The notes beneath the pieces are model-generated. The model had not been told where the DNA came from and did not search any database. It saw only the letters and a program-made list of their open reading frames with translations. DNA of 64,000 bases from Acidobacteriota bacterium (GTDB lineage: Bacteria; Acidobacteriota; Terriglobia; Terriglobales; Acidobacteriaceae): positions 248,001 to 312,000 of the forward strand of contig JAFDVQ010000006.1 of assembly GCA_018268915.1 (NCBI GenBank), given 5' to 3'. Positions 33,365 to 42,901 of this stretch are shown piece by piece. Position 1 is the first letter of the stretch. Each line of letters begins with the position of its first letter. The position numbers were made by a program, and so were the translations under genes.

Positions 33365-34681
33365 TTAGGCCTGAATTTCCTTTAGAGCTGCGGCAAACTC
33401 CGGAAGTATCATCGTCTGGTCGCGGTCGGGCCCGGTCGACACCATACCAATCCTGGCGCCGCTCTCGCGCTCTTGGAAGCGCAAGTACTCCTGTGCCGCT
33501 TTCGGCAGCTTATCAAAGTCCGTGATTCCCTCTGTGGAAGACCGCCAGCCTTTCAGCTTTGTGTAGACCGGCTTTACGCGCTCGATGCCTTGCACATCGG
33601 CTGGAATCTCATCGCTCACCTTCCCATCCAGCTGATAGCCCACGCAAATCGGGATCTCCTCAAGCTCATCCAGTACGTCCATCTTCGTCACGACCAGCCA
33701 CTCCGCCCCATTCACTTGGTTCGAGTAGCGCAGCAGCGGGATGTCCAGCCATCCACACCTCCGCGGCCGGCCAGTTACCGCGCCATACTCGTTCCCGCGC
33801 GCTCGCAACTGATCACCTACGTCCTCGTGAATCTCGGTTGGGAACGGCCCTTCGCCGACTCTTGTCACGTAGGCCTTCGTCACGGAAATCACCGTCCCAA
33901 TCGCAGTCGGCCCGACCCCCGTGCCAGTCGCTGCCCCTCCCGCTGTCGCTGATGATGAAGTCACAAAGGGATACGTACCGTGATCGATATCGAGCATGGT
34001 CCCTTGCGCACCCTCAAACATGACCGAACCGCCGCTTGCGAGGATTTGATTCAGCAGTCGTCCCGTGTCCGTCACAAATGAGCGCACCTCTTCAGCGGCC
34101 GCTGCGTACTCCTCGAACATCTTCTCCGGCTCCAGCGGATCGGTACCAAAGAGAGCATGTGCAATCGCATTCTTCTCGCTGCAGGCAGCATAGATATGAG
34201 TCTTTAGGAGTTCCGGTCGTAGCAGATCGACGATCCGCAATCCGCTGCGCGCCATCTTGTCTTCGTATGCCGGCCCGATGCCCCGGCTTGTGGTTCCGAT
34301 CCGCTTCCGCCCGGGTGCACTCTCAGCAGCCAGTTCAATCATCCGGTGATACGGCAGAATTACCTGTGCGCGATTCGACACGCAGAGCTGACTGTCAACA
34401 TCGATCCCGAGACCGCGTAGCTTGGCAACTTCCTTCAAAAACGCGATCGGATCCAGTACCACCCCATTTCCGATGACGCCTTTGCAACCCGGCCGCAAAA
34501 CTCCGCACGGTATGAGCTGAAGTACGAACTTCTGTTCGCCATGAATGACGGTGTGTCCCGCATTGTGTCCGCCGGCATAACGCGCGACTGCACTGAAACG
34601 CTCGCTCAGTACGTCAACAATTTTTCCCTTACCCTCGTCGCCCCACTGGGCGCCCAGAACAACCGCCGTCTTCGCTCGCAT
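33365..34681 (-). CDS. purA: Adenylosuccinate synthetase
   Basis: 438 aa from ATG 34681; the frame stays open 32 codons further, but the protein family starts here (MRAKTAVVLGAQWGDEGKGK). It joins IMP and aspartate using GTP, the first committed step to AMP. Motifs: GDEGKGKIVD with the catalytic Asp, GGHNAGHTV with the catalytic His, IGTTSRGIGPAYEDK, FEGAQGTMLDIDHGTYPFVT, and the base-binding TKMDVLD. Full length and intact. Confidence 0.96.
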   Translation of the reverse strand: MRAKTAVVLGAQWGDEGKGKIVDVLSERFSAVARYAGGHNAGHTVIHGEQKFVLQLIPCGVLRPGCKGVIGNGVVLDPIAFLKEVAKLRGLGIDVDSQLCVSNRAQVILPYHRMIELAAESAPGRKRIGTTSRGIGPAYEDKMARSGLRIVDLLRPELLKTHIYAACSEKNAIAHALFGTDPLEPEKMFEEYAAAAEEVRSFVTDTGRLLNQILASGGSVMFEGAQGTMLDIDHGTYPFVTSSSATAGGAATGTGVGPTAIGTVISVTKAYVTRVGEGPFPTEIHEDVGDQLRARGNEYGAVTGRPRRCGWLDIPLLRYSNQVNGAEWLVVTKMDVLDELEEIPICVGYQLDGKVSDEIPADVQGIERVKPVYTKLKGWRSSTEGITDFDKLPKAAQEYLRFQERESGARIGMVSTGPDRDQTMILPEFAAALKEIQA

Positions 34682-34850
34682 CAACCGCCTGCTTCCGTCA
34701 GAAATCACACAAACACCCGCCGCAGCCAGCTTTGCTACGCGCGGGTGAAAAGTTTGGCGCAAAACCTGTCGCGCCACGAACGATTTTAAACCCTTAGTTC
34801 AAAGCAAGCTGTGAGGACAGCGCAAATCACGCCATTCCTCACTCATTCTC

Positions 34851-35972
34851 CTACTTCGAATCCTGCTGATGCTCCAACATCGGCGCAGTCACCTGCTTGT
34901 AACCGGCAGGAACATCGAAGTGTGAGGGGTCCACGGGGCCGGATGAGAAGTTCGAGGTTGTCGTCTGCATCTCCATCAGGATCGCGCTCGTCTGCTGAGC
35001 TCCCGCCGCATCCGCAGTCTGGTCCGGCGGCGGAGTTGTCTGCTTCTTCTTTCCGAACCCTCCAAATCCACCGAGACGGCTCGAAATCATCGAACTCATT
35101 CCCGCCTTCGCGATCTCTCCTTTAGTCGGGCCAGCAGGCTCTGTGGGCAGAGGTGCTTCAGACGCTGCAGGCAATGGTTGCCCATTTGTCGTCGTTCCCA
35201 TTCGCATCACCTGCATCACGGGTACGCCATCCAGCTTCTGCATCTCTTTTGCCATGTCACCCATGGCCTGGTTCGCTCCGGGCTGCTGGGCCAGCATGCG
35301 GCTGAAGTCGCGTCCCATCCCAGCCGTAACGTCTCCCATCTTCTTTCCAAATTTCTGGTAGAACTCCCGCACCTGCTCGTAGCCGGGAACCGAAGGCACC
35401 ATCCAGAGATCGTTGGTCATCGCCAGATTTCCAGACTGCTGTGTCTTCGCATCGGTCGCTGTCATCGTCATAGTGAGGATCGCTTCGTTCGTATTCAGGC
35501 CGCTCACATCTTTCGTAGCGCCGGTCTTCCGAACCTTCACATCGAAGCTCATCTTCACGTCCTGCGCATCCGGGTTCTGTGCGGTGGAAGCCTGTCCCTT
35601 CTGTTTCGCAGCTTCCTGCTCCATCCGCTGGCGTGCATTTTCGATTGCCTGCTTCATCTGCTCGAATGTCATCACCGAGTAAGTCTTCTTCTCGACATCG
35701 ACCTGCGTGATCGTCTCCTTGTCGAGATCAATAATTTGTATCTGTTGGGGCGACACATCTGCGAGCCGATTGCCACTTAGATAGATTGTCGACACGATGG
35801 GATCGCCCATGTGTCGCGCTTGAGAGCTGAAGACCCCAACAGTCTTCATCATCTTTAAAAGAGAACCACCAGTGATCTGCGTTGTCTGTTGGTAGGTGTA
35901 ATCACCGGCATAGAGAGCAGTAGGTAGAACAAAGACGGACGACAGCAAAGCACGCTTCAAAAGCGGGAACAT
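34851..35972 (-). CDS. Exported hypothetical protein
   Basis: 373 aa with a strong GGAGGAAATT before ATG. Signal peptide to about residue 22 (LPTALYAG). A beta-rich N-terminal half has a DKETITQVDVEKKTYSVMTF stretch. A charged helix (ENARQRMEQEAAKQKGQ) follows, then a mixed domain and a Gly/Pro/Gln-rich linker around 290-335. The layout recalls exported DUF4412-type proteins of Acidobacteria, but I cannot assign a family firmly. Probably periplasmic. Monocistronic between purA and the alpha/beta hydrolase. Confidence 0.8.
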   Translation of the reverse strand: MFPLLKRALLSSVFVLPTALYAGDYTYQQTTQITGGSLLKMMKTVGVFSSQARHMGDPIVSTIYLSGNRLADVSPQQIQIIDLDKETITQVDVEKKTYSVMTFEQMKQAIENARQRMEQEAAKQKGQASTAQNPDAQDVKMSFDVKVRKTGATKDVSGLNTNEAILTMTMTATDAKTQQSGNLAMTNDLWMVPSVPGYEQVREFYQKFGKKMGDVTAGMGRDFSRMLAQQPGANQAMGDMAKEMQKLDGVPVMQVMRMGTTTNGQPLPAASEAPLPTEPAGPTKGEIAKAGMSSMISSRLGGFGGFGKKKQTTPPPDQTADAAGAQQTSAILMEMQTTTSNFSSGPVDPSHFDVPAGYKQVTAPMLEHQQDSK

Positions 35973-36179
35973 AATTTCCTCCAGGTTGGATCTACGGCAG
36001 AAAGGAACAGCCGAGGGCGCAGGGAGTGTAGCCCGAAGGAATTGTGAGAGTCAACGCAATTGCGTTTCAAAAAATAGAAGACGGATCACGAGACTCATGG
36101 CATTCAAACAGCCATTGTCCATTTCTTGACCACAGAGCTGAGATCGTCACGCTCATCGTGCAGAGCTGTTGGTCCGATG

Positions 36180-37202
36180 CTACAGATCCCGATGCGTACG
36201 AATGGCTTCGACAACCCTGCGAATCGCCGAAGTAACGTCTTCTGGAGCTTCCAACTCCATATTGTGACCCGATCGAATAATGAACTGCCTGCTGTTCGTC
36301 GAGAGCCGGAAGAGCTTCACCTGCCCCTCCTTGCGTTCCTGCTCCATCTGTGCGGCTGGAACATCAAGGTCCTCCGAATAGCCACCTTCCGCTCGCGAAA
36401 GCACGACGAGCGGAAGCTTCCCAAGCGAACCTTCATTTGATTTCGCGAGCCACTGGGCAAAGTAAACCTCCGACCACTCTCGCTGACTGTTCTCCGCATC
36501 CTCGACAGATGGCTGCGCCTGCGCCCAAAGCTGTAGCTTCTGTTCCCGCACCGGCAAATGCTTGTAGAGGCGGTCGAGTTTGGCAGGAGGCGGATCGCCA
36601 CCCTTCAAACTCGCTCGATCCGCGTCAACCATCTCCTCATGCGGCTCCGGAATTTCGCGCGACTGTGCATTCATTCCAAGTCGAATCGTTTGTTTTCCTC
36701 CAACACCAACTCTCATCCCCTCATGCGCAGAGTCCACCAACACTAACCCAGCCGTATCGTTCGGATACGACCTTGCGAAGTTGATCATGACCGGCCCGCC
36801 ATACGAGTGACCCACGAGAACAAAAGGACCCTTCTCGCCCAGCTTCTCCAGTGCATCGTGAAGTTCGAGGTTTAGCTGAGCAAACGTCCGCGGCTTCGGC
36901 CCCGGATCGCTCCACGCATATCCCGCCCTGTCATAGGTACATATGCGTGAAAACTTGGCGACACGCTCTTGCACAAGAAGCCAGTCGAACGAAAAGTCTC
37001 CCAGCCCGTTCTCAACAACTACAACCGGCGCTCCGGCTCCTGAACAGTTCACGTGAAGCCGATGCCCGCCAAGATCGACGAGTTTGCCTGGAGGCTTCGG
37101 TGCGATCGGTTCACCTATGGCTGAAAGCGAGACAACACTCACCCAAAGCGCGGCGAAAAGCATCCATGAAGTCCCAGATCCCGACCTTGCGCCACGCGTC
37201 AT
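36180..37202 (-). CDS. Exported alpha/beta hydrolase
   Basis: 340 aa. The start is decided by AGGAGG six bases before ATG 37202; the frame runs 38 codons further upstream but without such support and into the divergent gene's promoter. Signal peptide to about residue 31. The fold is plain: LHVNCSGAGAPVVVVENGLG, CTYDRAGYAWSDPGP, and the nucleophile elbow VLVGHSYGGPVM with the catalytic Ser. An Asp follows in VLVDSAHEG, and the late RSGHNMELEAPEDV holds the probable catalytic His. Substrate unknown (ester or lactone likely). Divergent from the FtsX-type permease. Confidence 0.9.
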   Translation of the reverse strand: MTRGARSGSGTSWMLFAALWVSVVSLSAIGEPIAPKPPGKLVDLGGHRLHVNCSGAGAPVVVVENGLGDFSFDWLLVQERVAKFSRICTYDRAGYAWSDPGPKPRTFAQLNLELHDALEKLGEKGPFVLVGHSYGGPVMINFARSYPNDTAGLVLVDSAHEGMRVGVGGKQTIRLGMNAQSREIPEPHEEMVDADRASLKGGDPPPAKLDRLYKHLPVREQKLQLWAQAQPSVEDAENSQREWSEVYFAQWLAKSNEGSLGKLPLVVLSRAEGGYSEDLDVPAAQMEQERKEGQVKLFRLSTNSRQFIIRSGHNMELEAPEDVTSAIRRVVEAIRTHRDL

Positions 37203-37369
37203 CACTATCCTCCTGTGCATGTTGCCCAAGACTAGCGTGATCAACAGCCTGAAGACATCGAATGTCATCAAGCGCCGACGCGCCGGGACAAGCCGACGGT
37301 TTCGAGGGTTGGTCACAACTCAACAGTCTTTGGGAACTCCCGCTCGCTTCCGTGCGTACCTCAGGAATC

Positions 37370-39787
37370 ATGCTTAGCGACCTGAAGTTCGCCATGCGGC
37401 AGCTTGCCAAATCGCCCGGGTTCTTTTTTACCGCCCTCGTCACCCTGGCGCTTGGCATTGGCGCCAACGCCGTAGTCTTCAGCGTCCTGAATGCGCTTGT
37501 CCTGCGCCCCGTGAACGTGCCCCACGCAGAAAACCTCTACACCGTGCAGCGCTTCAAGTTCCCCTCGCAGTCTTATCTCGACTACATCGATCTGCGCGAC
37601 CGCAACCGAACCTTCTCAAGCCTCGTTGCCAGCCAGATCACAGGCCCTGTTGGTATCGACACCGGCAAGAACCCGTCCACCGCATGGCCCTACCTCGTCA
37701 GCGGAAACTACTTCGATGCCCTAGAGATTCAGCCTATGCTCGGCCGCTTCTTCCACGCCTCCGACGAAAAGGGCAAGAACAGCATGCCGTATGTGGTCTT
37801 GAGCTACTCGTACTGGCATAGCCGCTTTCACGACGACAAGGGAGTCGTCGGTCGAGCAGTCGAAATCAATAAGCACCCGTTCACGATCATCGGCGTTGCT
37901 CCTGAGTCATTTCGCGGGACGGAACTCTTCTTTGCGCCCGCACTTTGGATTCCGATCCTCGATCAGCCCATGATTCAAGGCAATGATTCGCTCCAATACA
38001 GAGGAGATCATTCTCCCTGGATCACAGGCCGCCTCAAACCCGGCATCACGCCGACCCAGGCAACCGAAGACCTGGCCTCCATCGGGTCCTGGCTTGCCAA
38101 AACCTACCCGCGAGATGACGACGGCATCAAATTCAGCCTCGCCAAGCCCGGCCTCATTGGCGACTTCCTCGGCGGCCCTGCGCGCGCTTTCATGGCAGGA
38201 CTCATGCTCCTCGCCGCCCTCATCCTACTTGCCGCCTGCGCCAATCTCGGCAGCCTGTTCGCTGCCCGGGCAGCCGATCGCTCCAAGGAAGTCGCTCTGC
38301 GCCTCGCACTAGGCTCAAAACGCAGTCTCATCCTTCGTCAGCTTCTGATAGAAGCTATCCTCGTCTCACTCGCAGGCGGTGTCATCGGCCTGGCTGCCGG
38401 TGTACTCATCCTCCACGTGCTGAGCGCGTGGCAGCCCATCCCCAATGTTCCCATCAATGTTCCGGTCAATCCCGATATCCGCACCTATGCGATTGCCCTT
38501 TTGCTTTCGCTCGGGAGCGGCTTGCTCTTCGGCATTGTCCCAGTGCGACAGGTCATGCGCGCAGACCCATGGCAGATGATCCGCACCGGCATGAGCTCAA
38601 CAACCGGGCTGCGTCGTTTCACACTTCGCGATGTCCTTCTCGTCGTCCAGATTGCGATATGCGCTGTCCTTGTCACTTCATCTCTGGTCGCGGTTCGGGG
38701 ACTCGCGCGCTCGCTTCGGAGCGACTATGGATTCAACCCTCAGAATGCCCTGCTTCTTGCCAGCGACCTCCGCATGGCGGGCTACTCCGACGATCGCGTT
38801 CCGCAGATGCAGCAGCGCATGCTGGAGGCCGCCGCTGCCATTCCTGGCGTAACCGCGGTGGGATCAATCGATAACATCCCTCTCAGCCTCGGCGGCGGCG
38901 ACTCCTACGTATACACCGATGCGACGACTGATTTCCGTCCCACCAACTACGCAGCAGATGCGATGAGCTACCGCATCTCGCCCGGGTACCTAGAGGCCGC
39001 GGGAACCCGACTTATCGCTGGCCGCAACCTGACCTTGAGCGACGACAAGAAAGCGCCGAAGGTGGCTCTCATCAATCACCAGTTCGCAATCAAAGTCTTC
39101 GGCTCAGTCAATAAGGCAGTCGGCGGCCACTTCAAATATTGGGGTGGAGAACGAGCTGAAGTTGTGGGCGTGGTTGAAGACGGAAAGTATCGCACCCTCA
39201 CGGAAGACCAGATGCCCGCGATGTTCTTCTCATTCCTCCAGCACACCACAAGCGAAACCAATCTGGTAGTACGCTCCGAGCGAGACCCCGCCAACACTGC
39301 CGCGAGCCTCGAAAGGACTATTCGCGGCCTTGACTCCGCCATGCCCTTAGAAATTCAGACTTGGAACTCAGAGATGGGATCCGCTCTCTTCGCATCCCGA
39401 GTCGCAAGCGTGGCGCTCGGCGTCCTGGGAATGCTTGGCGCGATGCTTGCCATTACCGGGATCTTCGGTATGGCATCCTACGTCGTCAGCAAGCGCCTTC
39501 GCGAGCTCGGGATTCGCGTGGCATTGGGAGCCAGCCAGCGGCAGATACTTCATACCTCGCTGGGTCGTGCTTTTCGATTGCTTGCGATTGGCTCAATCGC
39601 CGGCGTGGCTCTCGGCGTACTCGGCGCCCGTGTTCTGGCGTTTATCGTCTACCAGGCGACTCCAAAGGATCCGCTGGTGCTCTTCGGAGTAACCGCGACG
39701 ATGTTGATCCTCGGCCTCTTTGCGTCATGGATTCCAGCACGTCGCGCGCTCGCCGTTGATCCACTTGTCCTGCTTCGTGACGAATAA
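37370..39787 (+). CDS. MacB/FtsX-type ABC permease, acidobacterial duplicated orphan permease family
   Basis: 805 aa from ATG 37370; a longer frame from 37262 has an unrelated N-terminus. Two copies of the FtsX unit: an N-terminal span (GFFFTALVTLALGIGANAVV), a periplasmic MacB-core domain (about 60-260), spans around 280-420, a second core domain (about 450-680) and three further spans to the end. It lacks any ATPase domain and no ATPase gene is adjacent, which defines the 'orphan' permeases that Acidobacteria carry in many copies. Function unknown; MacB relatives transmit force to the periplasm for export or peptidoglycan control. Confidence 0.93.
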   Translation: MLSDLKFAMRQLAKSPGFFFTALVTLALGIGANAVVFSVLNALVLRPVNVPHAENLYTVQRFKFPSQSYLDYIDLRDRNRTFSSLVASQITGPVGIDTGKNPSTAWPYLVSGNYFDALEIQPMLGRFFHASDEKGKNSMPYVVLSYSYWHSRFHDDKGVVGRAVEINKHPFTIIGVAPESFRGTELFFAPALWIPILDQPMIQGNDSLQYRGDHSPWITGRLKPGITPTQATEDLASIGSWLAKTYPRDDDGIKFSLAKPGLIGDFLGGPARAFMAGLMLLAALILLAACANLGSLFAARAADRSKEVALRLALGSKRSLILRQLLIEAILVSLAGGVIGLAAGVLILHVLSAWQPIPNVPINVPVNPDIRTYAIALLLSLGSGLLFGIVPVRQVMRADPWQMIRTGMSSTTGLRRFTLRDVLLVVQIAICAVLVTSSLVAVRGLARSLRSDYGFNPQNALLLASDLRMAGYSDDRVPQMQQRMLEAAAAIPGVTAVGSIDNIPLSLGGGDSYVYTDATTDFRPTNYAADAMSYRISPGYLEAAGTRLIAGRNLTLSDDKKAPKVALINHQFAIKVFGSVNKAVGGHFKYWGGERAEVVGVVEDGKYRTLTEDQMPAMFFSFLQHTTSETNLVVRSERDPANTAASLERTIRGLDSAMPLEIQTWNSEMGSALFASRVASVALGVLGMLGAMLAITGIFGMASYVVSKRLRELGIRVALGASQRQILHTSLGRAFRLLAIGSIAGVALGVLGARVLAFIVYQATPKDPLVLFGVTATMLILGLFASWIPARRALAVDPLVLLRDE

Positions 39788-39792
39788 GGTCG

Positions 39793-39810
39793 AGAAGCAG
39801 GCCTGCTTCT
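39793..39810. repeat. Perfect 18-bp palindrome between convergent genes
   Basis: AGAAGCAGG followed directly by CCTGCTTCT, six bases after the permease stop and before the Ku stop. It can fold only with a tight GGCC loop and has no T-run. It may serve as a weak bidirectional transcription end or be chance. Confidence 0.4.
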
Positions 39811-39816
39811 ACCCGT

Positions 39817-40731
39817 TCAGGCCGACTTCCGCTTCGCAGACTTCGCCGGAGCCTTCACAATCCCGATGCCTTTCGCGGGAGATTCTTTCACGCTCTTGAC
39901 CGGCTTCTTGGCCGCCGTCGGACGCGTCTCACTTCCTATGCTCTTGCGCAGCGCGTCCATCAGGTTCACGACGTTGCTCGGGCGCTGCTTCGGAGCCTCA
40001 TCGATTGGCACCGGCATATTGTTGACTTTCGCTTCCACCAGCGCCTTCACGGCCGTCTCGTAGCCGTCTTCAAACTTGTTCATATCCAGTTTCGACGACA
40101 TGCGTTCAATCAGCATCTCCGCCAGCTGTAACGAATCCGCGGGAACAGGCGGCTGCTTGATGTCTTTGAAGTAGTCCTCTTGTTTCCGCAACTCGTACTC
40201 GTACCGCAGCGTGTAGCCCATCAATCCGGGGCTGTCTTTTCCTACGGGAACCAAGGCGAAAACATGTTCGCGACCCGAAAATGCCACCTTACCGATCGCC
40301 GCTTTCCCCGTGTCGACGAGCGCCTGCCGGACAACATTGAAAGCTTCCGCGGACATGTCGTTCTCCGGAGTCACGAAATATGGCTTCTCCACGAACATCG
40401 GAGCAAGATCTGCCACATCCACAAATTGCGAGATCCCAATAGTGTGTTTCGATGGAACCCGCAAATTCTCCAGCTCATTCGGCTCAATGATCACGTATTG
40501 GCCTTTGCGATACTCATAGCCCTTTACGATCTCATCGCTCTCAACGGCGGTCGCAGCTTCCCGACTTTCAGCAGCGCTTTCCAGAACCTTCTGGTGGCGA
40601 ATTCGCTCGCCCGTGCGCCGGCTTATCTGGTGAAAACTGATCTGGCTTTTACTCTCCGTCGCGACATACAAACTCACACTAAATGAGACAAGTGAAATCT
40701 GAACGTTTCCTGACCAATAGGGACGTGCCAT
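39817..40731 (-). CDS. ku: Ku protein (non-homologous end joining)
   Basis: 304 aa. Bacterial Ku forms a ring-shaped homodimer on DNA double-strand ends and recruits LigD. The start MARPYWSGNVQISLVSFSVS is the family N-terminus. The core continues with SFHQISRRTGERIRHQKV, KGYEYRKGQYVIIEPNELEN, EKPYFVTPEN, ALVDTGKAAIGKVAF and FEDGYETAVKALVEAK. After residue 255 the protein ends in a Lys/Ala/Pro-rich basic tail (KKPVKSVKE, PAKSAKRKSA), as in other bacterial Ku proteins, where the tail contacts DNA. No ligD is visible in the window. Confidence 0.96.
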   Translation of the reverse strand: MARPYWSGNVQISLVSFSVSLYVATESKSQISFHQISRRTGERIRHQKVLESAAESREAATAVESDEIVKGYEYRKGQYVIIEPNELENLRVPSKHTIGISQFVDVADLAPMFVEKPYFVTPENDMSAEAFNVVRQALVDTGKAAIGKVAFSGREHVFALVPVGKDSPGLMGYTLRYEYELRKQEDYFKDIKQPPVPADSLQLAEMLIERMSSKLDMNKFEDGYETAVKALVEAKVNNMPVPIDEAPKQRPSNVVNLMDALRKSIGSETRPTAAKKPVKSVKESPAKGIGIVKAPAKSAKRKSA

Positions 40732-40876
40732 GAGGCCTCCGAAGAGCGGAGAAAACGCGCATACAGCGCAAAGACCCGCAGACTCAGGAGTCTAGCGCAA
40801 TTCGTCAACGTCGGAGAAGTGCATATATGGTAAACGCCTTAGCTTCGTCTTATCTTCGCCTGACCACGAATAGAAC

Positions 40877-41077
40877 TCACATCCTGCGCATCAAGTGGAT
40901 AGCCGACCATCCCGCTGCAACTCCGATTGAGCGCACCATAGTCGGCCACACCGGCATGAAAAGCGAAAACCCGATCGCTGTAAACGTCCATAGAAACAGA
41001 GCCCACGTAATCGTGTTCCGAGGATCGCCGTAGCTCTTCTTCAGCTTCGCCAGAAGCCTGCTTTGCTGCTCATCCAT
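40877..41077 (-). CDS. Small membrane protein, hypothetical
   Basis: 66 aa with GAGGAG upstream of the ATG. A charged N-terminus (MDEQQSRLLAKLKKSYGDPR) is followed by one or two hydrophobic spans (about 24-45 and 48-60) rich in Trp and Phe, ending in RRM. No family recognised. Good ribosome-binding site and topology make it a likely real gene. It stands alone between ku and the sigma-factor cluster. Confidence 0.6.
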   Translation of the reverse strand: MDEQQSRLLAKLKKSYGDPRNTITWALFLWTFTAIGFSLFMPVWPTMVRSIGVAAGWSAIHLMRRM

Positions 41078-41338
41078 TCTGCTTATCTCCTCTTCCGCGA
41101 CATCAGAACCTGACCGGGAGATTCTCGGAACCTACAACGTCTTCGAAATCCAAAAGTACAGTCTGGGGATAGGTACAAAGTAATTGGTCCGGCGAATTCC
41201 TTGAATACTGCTTACGGGGAATGCCTCGCTCGAACGCGTCAATCTCGGTTTTCTCTCGAAAATCCCTGTTAACCAGATCCATCCCTCGACCGTTGTCTGG
41301 TTAGAAGAGCCGCTCAAGTCTTTCGTTCGAGGATTGAA

Positions 41339-42295
41339 ATGTTGAATTGCCGCCTGTTTTACCGAGTTCTCTCCGCTTCCGTGCTGACCACTTCTCTGTT
41401 TGCCGGCTCGGCGGTCGCCCAACAGCGCCCCGCCGCTTCCTCCGCCGTGGCTGCTCCCGCCGTCGCACCCGTTCCTAACGACGGCGACGTCCGGTCCACC
41501 CAGACCGAGCTCATTCGCCTCCTTCGCTTGAGCCCAACCCTCACCACGGTCGTCTCGCATGACCCGTCGCTCCTCTCCAACCAGGAGTACGTTGCGCGTA
41601 ACAATCCGCAGCTCGCCGCATTCCTCTCTGCTCACCCTGAGGTCGCCCGGAATCCTGAGTTCTATCTTTTCTCCCACCTCAAGCATGAGGACGGTCAGCC
41701 CGACGAAGCACTTGAGAAAGCAGTATGGCCAGACGTCTACCGGGCTCAGAACCCCCAGTCGTCCTTCGATCGCATCTGGGACGGACTGATTCCTCTCCTC
41801 GCCTTCGCCTGCGGCCTTGTCGCCATCATTCTCCTCGCCCGCATGTTCATCGAGAACCGCCGCTGGAGCCGCATCTTCAAGATGCAGAGCGATGTCCATG
41901 GCCGACTCATCGAACGGTTCACGACGAATCAGGAACTTGGCGCGTACATGCAGACTGAAGCTGGCCGCAAGTTCCTCGAAGCTGCCCCACTCCCTATCGC
42001 TTTCGAGCAACATCGGCGCGTTCCGAGCGCAGTCGCGCGCATTCTTACCCCGCTTCAAACCGGCATCATCATGGTCCTGCTGGGAATCGGTCTCCTTCTG
42101 CTGCGCCACACCGAACCCGAAATGAATACCCCGATGCTCTTCTTCGGAACTGTCGTCCTGATGCCCGGAATTGGATTTATCATCTCCGCAGGCGTCTCGT
42201 GGTTCCTCGCATCACGCCTGGGGTTGATGCCCAGCGAAACCGCGGAGAGCCGCCTCGACTCGTCGCTCAGCAACGCTTACAGAGACCGGCAGTGA
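41339..42295 (+). CDS. Exported/membrane protein preceding an ECF sigma factor, hypothetical
   Basis: 318 aa. Signal peptide to about residue 27 (SAVAQQ), then a roughly 120-residue extracytoplasmic domain containing RLLRLSPTLTTVVSHDPSLL and NPQLAAFLSAHPEVARNPEF. One span (about 148-167) and a cytoplasmic stretch (about 168-235) with EQHRRVPSAVARILTPLQTG are followed by two more spans (about 238-256 and 262-288) and a short tail. No family recognised. It lies 39 bp upstream of the sigma factor in the same direction, so it is probably part of the same signalling unit, perhaps as sensor or target (inference). Confidence 0.8.
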   Translation: MLNCRLFYRVLSASVLTTSLFAGSAVAQQRPAASSAVAAPAVAPVPNDGDVRSTQTELIRLLRLSPTLTTVVSHDPSLLSNQEYVARNNPQLAAFLSAHPEVARNPEFYLFSHLKHEDGQPDEALEKAVWPDVYRAQNPQSSFDRIWDGLIPLLAFACGLVAIILLARMFIENRRWSRIFKMQSDVHGRLIERFTTNQELGAYMQTEAGRKFLEAAPLPIAFEQHRRVPSAVARILTPLQTGIIMVLLGIGLLLLRHTEPEMNTPMLFFGTVVLMPGIGFIISAGVSWFLASRLGLMPSETAESRLDSSLSNAYRDRQ

Positions 42296-42334
42296 TCTCC
42301 GGTGCGGACACTGAAGCCGAGAAAGCAGAAATCA

Positions 42335-42901
42335 ATGTCCTGGGAATCAATCATTCCGAACGTGCTGGCGGGCGACTCGCAGTCGCTCGCCGGCACCGCG
42401 CCCGTCGCGGCGATGGATAACGAGCAGTTCGCGGCCTTTTATGCCCGATCGGCCCGCTCCCTCTGGGCCTATCTCGCTCGCGTCAGCCGAGATCCAGGCC
42501 TCGCCGATGACCTCACGCAGGAAGCCTACGTTCGCTTCCTCTGCGCCGCCCATCCTCAGGATGGTGAAGTCGCCGCGCGTCGTTACCTGTTCAAGATCGC
42601 AACCAATCTGTTGCGCGATCATTGGCGTCGTCCGCAATCTTCCTCAATCGACGACGTTCCGGAACACACTTTTGCTGCGGCATCGGGCGAGACACATTCT
42701 GACTCAGTTGCGATTCTCGGCCCGGCCATGGCCCAAATGCGCCCCCGCGACCGCCAGCTCCTCTGGCTGGCCTACGCCGAGGGCTATTCCCATCACGAAA
42801 TTGCGCAGATCACCGGGCTTGCCTCTGCCAGCATCCGCCTTCTCCTCTTTCGCGCCCGCCGCAAGATGGCTCGGCTCCTCCGGTCCGGAGGTGAAGCATG
42901 A
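42335..42901 (+). CDS. ECF-type sigma-70 family RNA polymerase sigma factor
   Basis: 188 aa from ATG 42335; a GTG at 42302 is in frame. Region 2 spans about 28-95 (FAAFYARSARSLWAYLARVS, DLTQEAYVRFLCA, RRYLFKIATNLLRDHWRR). Region 4 spans about 128-180 (AMAQMRPRDRQLLWLAYAEG, then YSHHEIAQITGLASASIRLL, a helix-turn-helix for the -35 element). There is no region 1 or 3, as expected for ECF factors. The stop overlaps the start of the anti-sigma gene by ATGA, so the two proteins are translationally coupled. Confidence 0.92.
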   Translation: MSWESIIPNVLAGDSQSLAGTAPVAAMDNEQFAAFYARSARSLWAYLARVSRDPGLADDLTQEAYVRFLCAAHPQDGEVAARRYLFKIATNLLRDHWRRPQSSSIDDVPEHTFAAASGETHSDSVAILGPAMAQMRPRDRQLLWLAYAEGYSHHEIAQITGLASASIRLLLFRARRKMARLLRSGGEA

